NCBI RefSeq assembly: GCF_012516435.1
Contig: NZ_CP051216.1
Location: 434,001-498,000 of the forward strand
Source: Pseudodesulfovibrio sp. zrk46
GTDB lineage: Bacteria > Desulfobacterota > Desulfovibrionia > Desulfovibrionales > Desulfovibrionaceae
Direction: 5' to 3'
Length of the DNA stretch: 64,000 bases
Part shown: one piece after another, positions 9,916-18,055 of the stretch
Position numbering within the stretch: the stretch's first letter is position 1
Layout: every line of letters begins with the position of its first letter
The notes under the pieces: model-generated
What the model was told of the DNA's origin: nothing
The model's input: only the letters and a program-made list of their open reading frames with translations
Databases searched by the model: none
Program-made: the position numbers and the translations under genes

Positions 9916-10917
9916 TCAACCGCCGATGGAGGCCATGCGGGTTCGGCATACGCCCTGACCAGCTGGCATCCGTTCGAGCAGATCATGGCCGATGGGCTTG
10001 TGCCTGCTGGCGCTACGGATGATTTTTTCCACCTGCTTGAGGCCCAGTTGCGGGTGACGCAGGACCGGGCGCAAGCGATACACCTTGTCCGAGAACAGGC
10101 AGGTGCGGAGATTGCCGTCAGATGTCAGACGCAGGCGATTGCAGGTTGCACAGAAATGATTGGTATACGGAGAGATGAGGCCAATACGCCCCTGACCGCC
10201 TTCGATCTCGAACATGCGAGCCGGGCCATGTTGCTTGTCACCGTTCTCAACAGCCTTGAGGGAAGCCAGTTTCCCGGCCTCGGCCAGGATATCGTCCGCC
10301 TTCCACACGGCCTTGTCGGCCCAACCCGTCTCCAGCCCCACGGGCATGAATTCGATGAATCGCATATCCACGGGATTATTGCGTGCAAAGTCCACGAACG
10401 CAGGCAGTTCATTGTCATTGACGCCACGCATGGCAACGGCGTTGACCTTGACCTTCATACCCGCTTCCAGACACCGGTCGATATTGGCGCGGACCTCATG
10501 GAACAGGTCGCGTTTGGTCACTTCCTCGAAGCGTTCCGGATTCATGGTATCCAGCGAGATATTCACCCGACGGATACCAGCGGCAGCCAGCGGGGCCACA
10601 TAATCCTTGATGAGCGTCGCATTGGTCGTGACACACAGGTCCACATCCGGGAACTGTTCTGCCGCCGCGATCATGAAATCGGCAAAGCCTTTGCGCACGA
10701 AGGGTTCCCCGCCGGTAAAGCGGACCTTCTCCACGCCCATGTCTACAGCCATCCCCATGAACTCGAGGATTTCCTCATAGCGCAGGATATCAGGGTGAGG
10801 GATGAACTCCTTACCCTCGCCCGCACAGTAGGTGCACTGCAGATTGCAACGGTCGGTCACGCTCACGCGCATGTAGCTAGCCTTGCGGCCGTGCTTGTCT
10901 TCGAGAAGTTTATGCAT
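9916..10917 (-). CDS. moaA: GTP 3',8-cyclase MoaA
   Basis: Radical SAM enzyme of 333 residues that starts molybdopterin synthesis by converting GTP to 3',8-cyclo-7,8-dihydro-GTP. The SAM-cluster motif CNLQCTYC is near residues 24-31. The second cluster site appears as CATCNRLRL with a further cysteine in LRTCLF. The protein ends in the Gly-Gly tail required by the family. It lies 7 bases downstream of moaE on the same strand, so the two form a cofactor operon. Formate dehydrogenase or other Mo/W enzymes elsewhere in the genome are the likely consumers (inference). Confidence 0.95.
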   Translation of the reverse strand: MHKLLEDKHGRKASYMRVSVTDRCNLQCTYCAGEGKEFIPHPDILRYEEILEFMGMAVDMGVEKVRFTGGEPFVRKGFADFMIAAAEQFPDVDLCVTTNATLIKDYVAPLAAAGIRRVNISLDTMNPERFEEVTKRDLFHEVRANIDRCLEAGMKVKVNAVAMRGVNDNELPAFVDFARNNPVDMRFIEFMPVGLETGWADKAVWKADDILAEAGKLASLKAVENGDKQHGPARMFEIEGGQGRIGLISPYTNHFCATCNRLRLTSDGNLRTCLFSDKVYRLRPVLRHPQLGLKQVEKIIRSASRHKPIGHDLLERMPAGQGVCRTRMASIGG

Positions 10918-10924
10918 GACGCCC

Positions 10925-11287
10925 CTAGGCGAATATTTCCTTCTTGGTCACAGCCTCGGCCTTGACGCGGTCCAGGAAGTCGGCCAGCGCGGCCTTGACG
11001 TTTTCACGAATATCACCGGCCACGATCAGAAAGAGCACGTCGTCGCCCGGCACCATTTTGCCTGCGTTGGCATGGGCCACTGCCCGGAAGATGCCTTCAC
11101 GAGCTTCGATTTCCTGCCGGATTTCTTCCATTTTTTCGTAATCCGGAGTGATCTCGATTCCGGTCACTTCAGCACGATCCGCACGGGACCAGCCACGTAC
11201 GATGCCGTTATGCACCAGAATCATGCCCACATTTTCCGTGAACCCAGGTTCTTTTTTCAGATCAGCGAGAGCCTTGTTGATATCCAT
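10925..11287 (-). CDS. moaE: MoaE-like molybdopterin synthase catalytic subunit
   Basis: A 120-residue protein with the MoaE-type core: HNGIVRGWSRAD near the N terminus, VPGDDVLFLIVAGDIRENV in the second half, and a lysine-rich end containing KAEAVTKKE. MoaE with MoaD inserts the dithiolene sulfurs into precursor Z. The gene is shorter than the roughly 150 residues of E. coli MoaE, so this is the compact form of the family. A GAGGAA ribosome site precedes the ATG. It sits directly before moaA and directly after the hairpin-rich non-coding region, which therefore contains its promoter or leader. Confidence 0.85.
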   Translation of the reverse strand: MDINKALADLKKEPGFTENVGMILVHNGIVRGWSRADRAEVTGIEITPDYEKMEEIRQEIEAREGIFRAVAHANAGKMVPGDDVLFLIVAGDIRENVKAALADFLDRVKAEAVTKKEIFA

Positions 11288-11660
11288 GATGATTCCTCAC
11301 TTATATTGATGAGCTTATGTACAACTAAGCATGCCAGTCCACCAAGGCAAGCATCCCTTTTTTGCCTGCGGTCCGGCACTGTCCGGATCGTATAGTGCCC
11401 ACGAAATTTATAATACCAACTATTTCCGGTCATGTTACTGTGTAATCGACGCCCCTGTGGCGTCTGAAAAAGCACATTCCTCCCAGGACGTTGCCCGTCC
11501 GGACGCATACCAGGAAAGGATGCACCCCCCTGCGGCACGGCTGCCCTCCACTTAAACGCCGTGCACCCCGCGCAGGTTCCGGCGGACGAACGGGCTTCCA
11601 GCACGGGGCCAGGGTCAGCTTTTTGGGGCCGGTCATCCCCCAAAAACCGCCTGGCCCCTG

Positions 11661-11785
11661 CCAGTTTGCGGGAATGAGGGGAATTGCTGCGTCGCTGCGA
11701 AAGACTCAGACCCTTGCGTATTGGAATACGCGGCGGCCCTGAGTTTTTCTTGCTCCTTGCACTTCCCCCCATTCCCGCAAACTGG
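11661..11785. repeat. Long inverted repeat with nested stems
   Basis: Outer arms of 23 bases (CCAGTTTGCGGGAATG at the start of the left arm) match inverted with one difference over a 79-base interior. The interior holds two further stems, so the whole element can fold into one extended arm on either strand. No similar copy was seen elsewhere in the window. Confidence 0.8.
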
Positions 11786-11817
11786 TTGATTTCGTTGGTG
11801 GGACCAACGAAATCAAC
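11785..11817. terminator. Perfect 15-base-pair hairpin
   Basis: GTTGATTTCGTTGGT, a GGG loop, and its exact complement. It lies about 60 bases downstream of the ispH stop codon. It has no strong T run on either side, so a factor-independent terminator is only possible; a regulator site or RNA processing signal would also fit. Confidence 0.5.
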
Positions 11818-11876
11818 GGCGTGAAGAGGTTGGAGTGGCAACAAAGATGGTGTCAAATAGCGATGAGAACGGTCTG

Positions 11877-12725
11877 CTAGAGATCGTTCAGGGTGTCGAG
11901 CACTTCTTGGATCAGGTGGTGCGGGGTGGAGGCTCCGGCGGTGACGCCGATGCGGGAGAAGCCACGCAGACTGTCGAGATCGAGTTCGCCGACCGTCTCC
12001 ACGTGTTTGCACGGGGTTCCCTGATCGGTCACCACTTGGGCGAGACGACGGGTGTTACCACTGTTGTAGCCGCCCACGACCACCATGAAGTCCACTTCGG
12101 TGGCCAGTTTGTTGGCCTCTTTCTGGCGAAGCTTGGTGGCGTCGCAGATGGTCTGAAGCACTTTAACGTCGATATTTTTGTTCTTTTCCAGCTTTTCGGC
12201 AATGGCGTCGAAGATCACCCGGTCCTGTGTGGTCTGGGCTGCCAGCACGTAGGACTTGCCCTTTACCAGCGGATAGCTGTCCAACTCTTCTTCGGAGTCG
12301 AACAGGAAGTGGCCGTGCTCGGCGTAGCTTACCAGGCCACGTACTTCGGGGTGATCGGCCTCGCCGTAAAGCAGGAGTTCGCGGCCCTCGGCTGTGTGCC
12401 GACGAATCAGCAGTTGTGCTTTTTTCACGCGAGGACAGGTGGCATCCTTGATGACAACATCACGCGAACGCAGGGCTTCTTCCACCTCACGAGTGATGCC
12501 GTGGGCGCGGATGACGACGCAAGCGCCGGAAGGGACATCTTCGGGTTCTTTGGCGATGATTACGCCTTGATCGCCATACCATTTCAAGACCTGAGGATTG
12601 TGGATGATGGGACCGAGAATGTAGATGGGACGGCCCTCGGCTGCGGCGACGAGCTTGTCCAGGCGACGAAGTGCCAGGTCCACGCCCATACAAAAACCAG
12701 CGGTTTCAGCGAGTATGATCTCCAC
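11877..12725 (-). CDS. ispH: 4-hydroxy-3-methylbut-2-enyl diphosphate reductase IspH
   Basis: A 282-residue iron-sulfur enzyme that makes IPP and DMAPP in the last step of the MEP pathway. The three cluster cysteines are seen in AGFCMGVD (near residue 12), DATCPRV and TICDATKLRQ. The start codon is GTG, chosen because AAGGAG lies 8 bases upstream and the product begins exactly where the family does (EIILAETAGFC). It is transcribed alone, divergent from the tetR gene. ispG, ispA and dxs are elsewhere in the window. Confidence 0.95.
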   Translation of the reverse strand: MEIILAETAGFCMGVDLALRRLDKLVAAAEGRPIYILGPIIHNPQVLKWYGDQGVIIAKEPEDVPSGACVVIRAHGITREVEEALRSRDVVIKDATCPRVKKAQLLIRRHTAEGRELLLYGEADHPEVRGLVSYAEHGHFLFDSEEELDSYPLVKGKSYVLAAQTTQDRVIFDAIAEKLEKNKNIDVKVLQTICDATKLRQKEANKLATEVDFMVVVGGYNSGNTRRLAQVVTDQGTPCKHVETVGELDLDSLRGFSRIGVTAGASTPHHLIQEVLDTLNDL

Positions 12726-12793
12726 AGAAAATATCTCCTTCCGCCCGGTTAAGTCCTCTGACAGGATTGTACCATACCGGTGAAATACAAGGC

Positions 12794-12839
12794 TTGACTT
12801 TCACATAAAGGCGGATATAGTTTAAAACAAATGTTTTAA
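12794..12839 (+). promoter_or_regulatory. Promoter and palindromic operator of the tetR gene
   Basis: TTGACT at 12794-12799, 16 bases, then TATAGT at 12816-12821. The palindrome TTAAAACA-AA-TGTTTTAA at 12822-12839 overlaps the downstream edge of the -10 region. Its position fits autorepression by the adjacent TetR protein (inference). Confidence 0.65.
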
Positions 12840-12870
12840 GCACAAAAAAGTTAAAACGGAGTTCATCATT

Positions 12871-13497
12871 ATGAACGATGCGCCTGACGTCAACACAAAA
12901 GATGCGCTTCTGGCCGCGGCCATGGAAGTCTTCGCGGACAAGGGTTTTGATGCAGCCACGGTTCGTGACATCTGCGGAAAGGCCAACGCCAACGTGGCAG
13001 CCGTCAACTACCACTACGGCGGCAAGGACGCCCTGTATGTGGCTGTCCTCGAAGAGGTCTTCCCTCAGGAAGAGAACGACCGATTCGTACCGGACGCGAA
13101 CCTGTCCCCCGAAGAGCAGTTGCGCGCATACCTTCTGGCGCTGATCAGCGAGATATACGAACGCGGTGACGACCTGATCACCCAACGTTGGGCCATCTTC
13201 CTGCGCGAAATCGCCAAGCCGAGCCACAACCTCGACTTCATCGTACGCCGCCAGGTGCAGACTCGCGCCGATGAGCTCCGAGCCATTGTCAGCGACATCA
13301 TGGGTCCGGGCACGCCTGACCATGTGCTCGCCTTTGCCAGCTCCAGCATCTGGGCACTCGCCATGGACCACGTCACCACCCAGCCCATCCTCGATCGCCT
13401 GTCGCCGCCGCGCCCACGCGTTCAGGACCATCTGGAACTGTTCGTGGACCACGTCCTCAAATTTTCCCTCGGCGGCCTCAAGGCCATCAAGGAATAG
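12871..13497 (+). CDS. TetR-family regulator, CecR/DUF1956 type
   Basis: A 208-residue repressor. The N-terminal TetR helix-turn-helix (about residues 10-55) includes ALLAAAMEVFADKGFDAATV and NVAAVNYHYGGKDALY, which is the DUF1956/CecR style. The C-terminal ligand domain (about 80-205) is alpha-helical. CecR-type regulators usually sit with membrane-fusion and ABC efflux genes; none is adjacent here, since a glutaminyl cyclase-like gene follows and a hairpin separates them. The palindrome just upstream of the gene is its likely operator. Confidence 0.9.
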   Translation: MNDAPDVNTKDALLAAAMEVFADKGFDAATVRDICGKANANVAAVNYHYGGKDALYVAVLEEVFPQEENDRFVPDANLSPEEQLRAYLLALISEIYERGDDLITQRWAIFLREIAKPSHNLDFIVRRQVQTRADELRAIVSDIMGPGTPDHVLAFASSSIWALAMDHVTTQPILDRLSPPRPRVQDHLELFVDHVLKFSLGGLKAIKE

Positions 13498-13559
13498 TGC
13501 ATGGGTTGAGAGCCTGGTCACCTTCCATGACCACCAAACGGTTTTCTGCAACCTTCTCA

Positions 13560-13606
13560 CTGTGGCGGGCGCGGGCATGATGCCTGTTCCCGCCACAGAT
13601 GCGTTT
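13560..13606 (+). terminator. Hairpin after tetR
   Basis: CTGTGGCGGG at 13560-13569 pairs with CCCGCCACAG at 13589-13598, with an inner GGCA/TGCC stem, followed by a short TTTT. It also argues that the next gene starts at 13614, not 13599. Confidence 0.6.
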
Positions 13607-13613
13607 TAAGAAT

Positions 13614-14384
13614 ATGATACGCCATACATTTTTCATATTTCTGATGATCGCCAGCCTGCTACTGGCAATCCCCGCTCAGGCCAAAGCCCCTGTGGAGCTG
13701 GCACGCATTGTGGCGGAGTACCCGCACGACAGCGACACCTCCACGCAGGGCCTCATCTATCGTGACGGCCTTTTCTACGAGACGTCTGGCGGCTGGGAGA
13801 TTTCCTATATCGCCATTGTTGACCCGGCCTCGGGCAACATCCTCAAGAAGCAGGCAGTGCCTGCCCGCTACTTCGCGGAAGGGCTCGACATGCATGCAGA
13901 CAGACTGTTCATGCTCACATGGCAGTCCGGCATCGGCTTCACCTATGCCCTCGACTCACTGGACCAGCTTGGCTCTTTTGCCTATCGACACGGCAGGGAT
14001 GCCTCCGAAGGCTGGGGCCTGACCAACGATGGCAGCCACTTCATTCGCTCTTCCGGAGAGGCTCGTCTCTACTTCCACTCCCTCGACAACTTCACCCTGA
14101 CCGACTCCATTGACATCAAAGACAAGGAGCGTCTGATCAACAGGCTCAATGAACTGGAGTATGTGGAAGGGCTGGTCTACGCCAACCTCTGGAAAGAGGA
14201 CACCATCGCCGTCATCGATCCTGATACCGGACAGGTCATGAAGTACATCGACCTGAAACCGCTGCGAAAACGCCTGAACAAGAGCTCCGGCGTCGCCAAC
14301 GGCATCGCGTATGACCGAGTGACGCAAAAGCTCTACGTGACCGGCAAGCATTGGAACAAGCTGTTCGAAATTTCCATCAAATAA
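13614..14384 (+). CDS. Glutaminyl-peptide cyclotransferase-like secreted protein
   Basis: A 256-residue protein with a signal peptide (about residues 1-24, ending AQAKA). The body matches the beta-propeller Glu_cyclase_2 family: repeated TQGL, FAEGLD, NELEYVEGLVYANLW, IDPDTGQV, NGIAYD and LYVTGKHW with the typical end LFEI. Family members form N-terminal pyroglutamate on exported proteins. An ATG at 13599 is in frame but lies directly against the upstream hairpin and adds five residues before the signal peptide; the 13614 start gives a clean signal sequence. A terminator follows. Confidence 0.8.
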   Translation: MIRHTFFIFLMIASLLLAIPAQAKAPVELARIVAEYPHDSDTSTQGLIYRDGLFYETSGGWEISYIAIVDPASGNILKKQAVPARYFAEGLDMHADRLFMLTWQSGIGFTYALDSLDQLGSFAYRHGRDASEGWGLTNDGSHFIRSSGEARLYFHSLDNFTLTDSIDIKDKERLINRLNELEYVEGLVYANLWKEDTIAVIDPDTGQVMKYIDLKPLRKRLNKSSGVANGIAYDRVTQKLYVTGKHWNKLFEISIK

Positions 14385-14385
14385 A

Positions 14386-14418
14386 AAAGGGCCACCCTAC
14401 ACCGGGTGGCCCTTTTCA
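14386..14418. terminator. Bidirectional terminator between cyclase-like gene and lgt
   Basis: AAGGGCCACCC and GGGTGGCCCTT flank a short loop, with A run on the left and T run on the right, so it can serve both convergent genes. Confidence 0.9.
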
Positions 14419-14438
14419 TTCTCAGCTTCAATTCGATC

Positions 14439-15251
14439 CTAGCGAAACTCAGCCGGAATCGTAGGATTGGTCTTTTCATTGCGATACGCCCACCACAGGT
14501 AGGTCACGCCGAATACGATCATCGGCAGGCACAAGATCTGCCCCATGGACATCCAGTTGAGGGCCACAAATCCGAGGTGCGCATCGGGCTCGCGAGCAAA
14601 CTCCACCGTAAAGCGGAAGATGCCGTAGCCGAGAAGAAACACCGCTCCCACGCAACCACGCGGACGGGGCTTCATGGAGTACCACCACACGATGATGAAC
14701 AACAGGACGCCTTCCAGTGCGGCCTCGTACAATTGGGAGGGGTGACGCAGCATCGGGCCTGCGCCGGGGAAAACCATGCCCCACCAGCCATCGGTTTCAC
14801 GGCCCCAGAGTTCGGCATTGATGAAGTTGCCGATGCGCCCGAAGAAAAGCCCCGGAGGCACCAGCGGTGAGACAAAGTCGCCGACTTCCGTAAAGGTCAT
14901 GTTATTGAACCGTCCGAACAGCCAGCATGCGAAGAGGACACCGAGCAGGCCGCCATGAAACGACATGCCGCCTTCCCATACTGCAAATATCTTCAGCGGT
15001 TTTTGCAAATAGTATGAGGCGTTGTAGAACATGCAGTAGCCAAGGCGTCCGCCCGCCACCACGCCCACAACGGCCCAGGTGATGAAGTCGTCCATCTTGG
15101 TCGGCGTCATCTTGTTCCACGGTTTATTGGCGCGGTACCGGCCCATGAGCCAGCCGCTGACAACGCCGAAGACATACATCATGCCGTACCACCGCAGATG
15201 CAGGGGGCCGATAGAAATCATATTGGGATCAAAATAAGGGTAACTGAGCAT
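14439..15251 (-). CDS. lgt: Prolipoprotein diacylglyceryl transferase Lgt
   Basis: A 270-residue inner-membrane enzyme that moves diacylglycerol from phosphatidylglycerol to the lipobox cysteine of prolipoproteins. Visible motifs are LRWYGMMY near the N terminus, GGRLGY, GGMSFHGGLLG and the Lgt signature GRIGNFINAELWG, followed by HPSQLYEA. Seven membrane segments are apparent. An upstream in-frame extension exists, but the ATG at 15251 has GGAGAA at a good distance and begins as typical Lgt proteins do. Transcription is divergent from the next gene. Confidence 0.95.
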   Translation of the reverse strand: MLSYPYFDPNMISIGPLHLRWYGMMYVFGVVSGWLMGRYRANKPWNKMTPTKMDDFITWAVVGVVAGGRLGYCMFYNASYYLQKPLKIFAVWEGGMSFHGGLLGVLFACWLFGRFNNMTFTEVGDFVSPLVPPGLFFGRIGNFINAELWGRETDGWWGMVFPGAGPMLRHPSQLYEAALEGVLLFIIVWWYSMKPRPRGCVGAVFLLGYGIFRFTVEFAREPDAHLGFVALNWMSMGQILCLPMIVFGVTYLWWAYRNEKTNPTIPAEFR

Positions 15252-15355
15252 CCGGTTCTCCGGCATGTGCCGTCTTTGTTTTCGTTTGAAATTAAGGTAT
15301 GCTGCGTCCGACACAAGGTGTGCCTTTTTGGATTCAACGTCAAGGCTCGGACCAA

Positions 15356-16108
15356 ATGGATATGGAAAAACCGCAGGAACTCGACATTCTCGAAATGCCC
15401 TTTGAGGGGCTGGCCGCCTATTGGCTGTCCGTCAAAAAAATTCTGGACGCCAAAAAAGGCCGCTCCATCATCGATGAAGAGATCGCCCACACGGACGAAC
15501 CTTTCATCCTTCACCTGCTGGAAACAGTATACACGCCGCTGTCACGCAACATGGTCCGCCGGCTGGCCGGGGTCAAGAAGGAAACCCTCATTGAGGACTA
15601 TACCCGCAAGATCGACCTCATGCGCGTGGCCGCCTATGCCATTGCCGCCGGCGAGAACCCGCACGTCACGCTGGTTCGCATGGACTCCAAGTTCTCTGTC
15701 CCGCCCATTGGCGAATCCAAGGCCATGGACATGGCCACCGCCATGTTCGACGCCATCAAGCCCAAAGGCGTCAAGCTCGACATCCTGCTTTCCGTAGATC
15801 ACAAAATCCAGGTAGACCGCCTGCTGGTCAAGCTGCTGTTCTTCTCCATGTATGCCCGTCGAGAGGGCAAGCAGACGCTGGAAAAATTTCTGCCCTACTT
15901 CAATTCGCGTTTTTTTGCAGAGGGCGTCTCGTTGGCCATCGACAATTTTGAGGCCGACTTTCTGGACCATCATCTCATGAGCATGCGGGATAATACGTTG
16001 CGCGAAACCGCGCGCAAGATGGACATGGCCACGGAACTGGCCCTCGGCATCCGTGACAAACACTCCTATGACGACCTGTTCCGCATTGCCCGTGCATATA
16101 TGCCCTAA
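15356..16108 (+). CDS. Uncharacterised cytoplasmic protein
   Basis: About 250 residues, not recognised. No signal peptide or membrane helix is seen. The sequence is mainly helical and charged, with segments such as SRNMVRRLAGVKKETL, PPIGESKAMDMATAMFDAIK and NTLRETARKMDMATELALGI. The start is uncertain: ATG at 15299 has an AAGG only one base away, whereas 15356 has AAGG at about nine bases. It is followed after 15 bases by a secreted repeat protein and so may be in an operon with it. No function is proposed. Confidence 0.65.
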   Translation: MDMEKPQELDILEMPFEGLAAYWLSVKKILDAKKGRSIIDEEIAHTDEPFILHLLETVYTPLSRNMVRRLAGVKKETLIEDYTRKIDLMRVAAYAIAAGENPHVTLVRMDSKFSVPPIGESKAMDMATAMFDAIKPKGVKLDILLSVDHKIQVDRLLVKLLFFSMYARREGKQTLEKFLPYFNSRFFAEGVSLAIDNFEADFLDHHLMSMRDNTLRETARKMDMATELALGIRDKHSYDDLFRIARAYMP

Positions 16109-16123
16109 CCACGAGGTATCGAT

Positions 16124-16792
16124 ATGAAGACAAGAAACATAGCCATCGCTGCCCTGATCATTGCAACCGCTGTCCTCGCCGCACACCCGGCCTTTGCCTG
16201 GCAATCCGTGCGCGTCGGACAAAAGAACTTTGAACGCGCATGGTCTGCATACAGCTTCAAACGCTACGACAAGGCAAACGAATATTTCGCCACCAGCGCG
16301 GACGCCTTTGCCAAGGCACTGAAAGAATATCCGCCAAGCCGCACCGTCATGTTCCCGTCCAACCTGACCATGACGGGCATCAGCATGTACCATGCAGGTC
16401 GCTATCAGGAATGCATCAAAGTCATGGCCAAGGCCCAGTACAAGGACGACACCATCATGGAGACGTATCTCTTCACGGCCCTGTCCTATGCACGCCTCGG
16501 CAACAAGGACGAAACCACCTCGTGGCTGGAAAAGTTCATCAAGTCGTACCCCATGCAGCGCACCATCGCGGCTGAGGCAAACCGGCAGTTAACCGACCTC
16601 CAGACCGGCTCACCGGACCTGAAAGCTGTGGCCGACGCCATCGATGCGGCAGCCATAGCCCAGTTCCAGTCTAACCGTGTCAGCACTGGCAATACACTCA
16701 ACGCACCCAATGAACAATGCAACGGCAATTACTGGTGGAGAAACTACCGGGCACCATGTGAATCCAGCAAGTTTCCCCAGAACAGCAATTAA
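16124..16792 (+). CDS. Secreted TPR-like protein
   Basis: A 222-residue protein with a signal peptide (about 1-25, ending AFA). Residues 30-165 form helical pairs resembling tetratricopeptide repeats (AWSAYSFKRYDKANEYFATS, MYHAGRYQECIKVMAKAQY, TALSYARLGNKDETTSWLEK). The last 50 residues are different, rich in Asn, with two cysteines (EQCNGNYWW and APCESS) that could form a disulfide in the periplasm. Probably a scaffold or interaction protein; the partner is unknown. A strong terminator follows. Confidence 0.75.
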   Translation: MKTRNIAIAALIIATAVLAAHPAFAWQSVRVGQKNFERAWSAYSFKRYDKANEYFATSADAFAKALKEYPPSRTVMFPSNLTMTGISMYHAGRYQECIKVMAKAQYKDDTIMETYLFTALSYARLGNKDETTSWLEKFIKSYPMQRTIAAEANRQLTDLQTGSPDLKAVADAIDAAAIAQFQSNRVSTGNTLNAPNEQCNGNYWWRNYRAPCESSKFPQNSN

Positions 16793-16797
16793 CCTCT

Positions 16798-16837
16798 GCG
16801 AAATGGATATTTTCAAACGTCCATTTCGCTTTTTTTC
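16798..16837 (+). terminator. Factor-independent terminator
   Basis: GCGAAATGGA pairs with TCCATTTCGC, followed by seven T residues. It closes the two-gene unit beginning near 15356. Confidence 0.9.
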
Positions 16838-16926
16838 ACGTCGGACTTGACTAACAGGTATAAAATATTCAACCATCCGTCACTTCCACGGGATGTATAT
16901 CCCGAAAAAGCTATTTTTTGTATCAA

Positions 16927-17544
16927 ATGACCAAGGCTGCCAGCATACCCGACAAATATCTCCGCGCTTTTTCGAAAGCCGATATTAATGAGATGCCCCT
17001 TCGACGTTACGAGGGGCCTATTACTGTTGTGCGCACTGAAAAACAGCGCACCATGGCTCTCAAGGAGATGGAAGGGGAGCCGCTACTCGGCTTCGATACC
17101 GAGACCCGTCCAGTCTTCAAAAAGGGCCGCAAACCGGGTCCGCCCTCTCTTATCCAGCTTGCCACCGCTGAACGCGCCTACGTTTTTCAGATAAATATTC
17201 TGAAGCTCTGCAACGGCATCTGCGATCTGCTGGCCGATCCCTCCGTGGTCAAGACCGGCGTGGCCGTCCGCGACGACATCATCGGCCTGCAACGACTGGC
17301 CAACTTCAAACCAGCCAACTTTGTCGATCTCTCCGACATCACGGCCAAGGCCAAGCTGCAGACCCACGGGCTGCGCAACATGGCCGCCAACCTGCTCGGC
17401 TTCCGCATTTCCAAGTCCGCCCAGTGTTCCAACTGGTCCAAGGAAAAGCTCACACCGCAACAGGTCAACTACGCTGCTACCGACGCATGGGTCAGCCGCG
17501 AGTTGTATATCGCCCTCGACGATCTCGGGCTTATCAAAAAATAA
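16927..17544 (+). CDS. DEDD-family 3'-5' exonuclease (RNase D-like)
   Basis: A 205-residue protein with a single DnaQ-like exonuclease domain. The acidic motifs are seen as GFDTETRP (Exo I), VRDDIIGL (Exo II) and NYAATDAWVSRELY (Exo III, with the tyrosine of the DEDDy class). There is no HRDC domain, so it is shorter than RNase D and resembles stand-alone exonuclease-domain proteins. The substrate, DNA or RNA, cannot be told from sequence. An in-frame TTG three codons upstream was not preferred. Confidence 0.88.
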   Translation: MTKAASIPDKYLRAFSKADINEMPLRRYEGPITVVRTEKQRTMALKEMEGEPLLGFDTETRPVFKKGRKPGPPSLIQLATAERAYVFQINILKLCNGICDLLADPSVVKTGVAVRDDIIGLQRLANFKPANFVDLSDITAKAKLQTHGLRNMAANLLGFRISKSAQCSNWSKEKLTPQQVNYAATDAWVSRELYIALDDLGLIKK

Positions 17545-17571
17545 ATTAGGTTGCGCGCCAACGGCGCCAGG

Positions 17572-18000
17572 CTAATATTCGCCGTTCAAGTTCGGCATCT
17601 TGCGTTGTTTCTTACGCTCGGCTGTTCTTTTCTTGCGATCCAGACGTTTCCGTTTGGCCGACTTGGGCACACGCGTTTCCTTGCGCACCGTCACCGGTTT
17701 CAGCGCCCATTGCATCAACTCTACGAACCGTTCAATGGCGCTATCCTTATTGGATTTCTGGCTACGGAATCTCTGCGATGTCACCCGGAGCACGCCCCGC
17801 TTGTCGATACGGCGGCGCAATTTCCCTTTCACCGCCACTTTTTGCAGTTGCGACAAGGCGCTACTTTTGTCCACGTTGAAAAGCAGCGTCACGCGAGTGT
17901 CCGCCGTGTTCACATGTTGACCGCCCGGGCCGGAGCTTCGGGATGTGATGAACCGTATCTCTTCATACGGGATGATGCAGGTTTCCGTAATGCGAATCAT
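17572..18000 (-). CDS. arfB: Ribosome-rescue peptidyl-tRNA hydrolase ArfB (YaeJ)
   Basis: A 142-residue release-factor-like protein. The catalytic GGQ is in SGPGGQHVNTADTRVTL, and the C-terminal tail is strongly basic (RKETRVPKSAKRKRLDRKKR), which in ArfB reaches into the empty mRNA channel of stalled ribosomes. It lacks the codon-recognition domains of RF1 and RF2, as expected. The start at 18000 (MIRITETC) matches the family; the longer frame upstream has no support. It is convergent with the exonuclease gene. Confidence 0.92.
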   Translation of the reverse strand: MIRITETCIIPYEEIRFITSRSSGPGGQHVNTADTRVTLLFNVDKSSALSQLQKVAVKGKLRRRIDKRGVLRVTSQRFRSQKSNKDSAIERFVELMQWALKPVTVRKETRVPKSAKRKRLDRKKRTAERKKQRKMPNLNGEY

Positions 18001-18055
18001 GGAGCGCACCGTGCCATGAGTGAGGAGACAGGGCAAGGAGAGAAGGAAAATCAGG

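Larger units (their letters stand above)
11288..11876. other. Hairpin-dense non-coding region between moaE and ispH
   Basis: No convincing gene lies here; open frames overlap the inverted repeats and have no good ribosome site. Four structures can be read. (1) GGGGCCAGG at 11605-11613 pairs with CCTGGCCCC at 11650-11658, with an inner TTTTTGGGG/CCCCAAAAA stem. (2) A 23-base arm at 11661-11683 is repeated inverted at 11763-11785 with 22 of 23 positions matching. (3) Nested in it are ACTCAG 11705-11710 / CTGAGT 11740-11745 and GCGTATT 11717-11723 / AATACGC 11726-11732. (4) A separate hairpin at 11785-11817 follows. The order suggests a structured RNA or a small repeat element. Confidence 0.75.

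Noticed and set aside
11257..12012. 251-residue minus frame across the hairpin region
   Set aside because: It overlaps ispH and moaE in another frame and passes through inverted repeats; no ribosome site.
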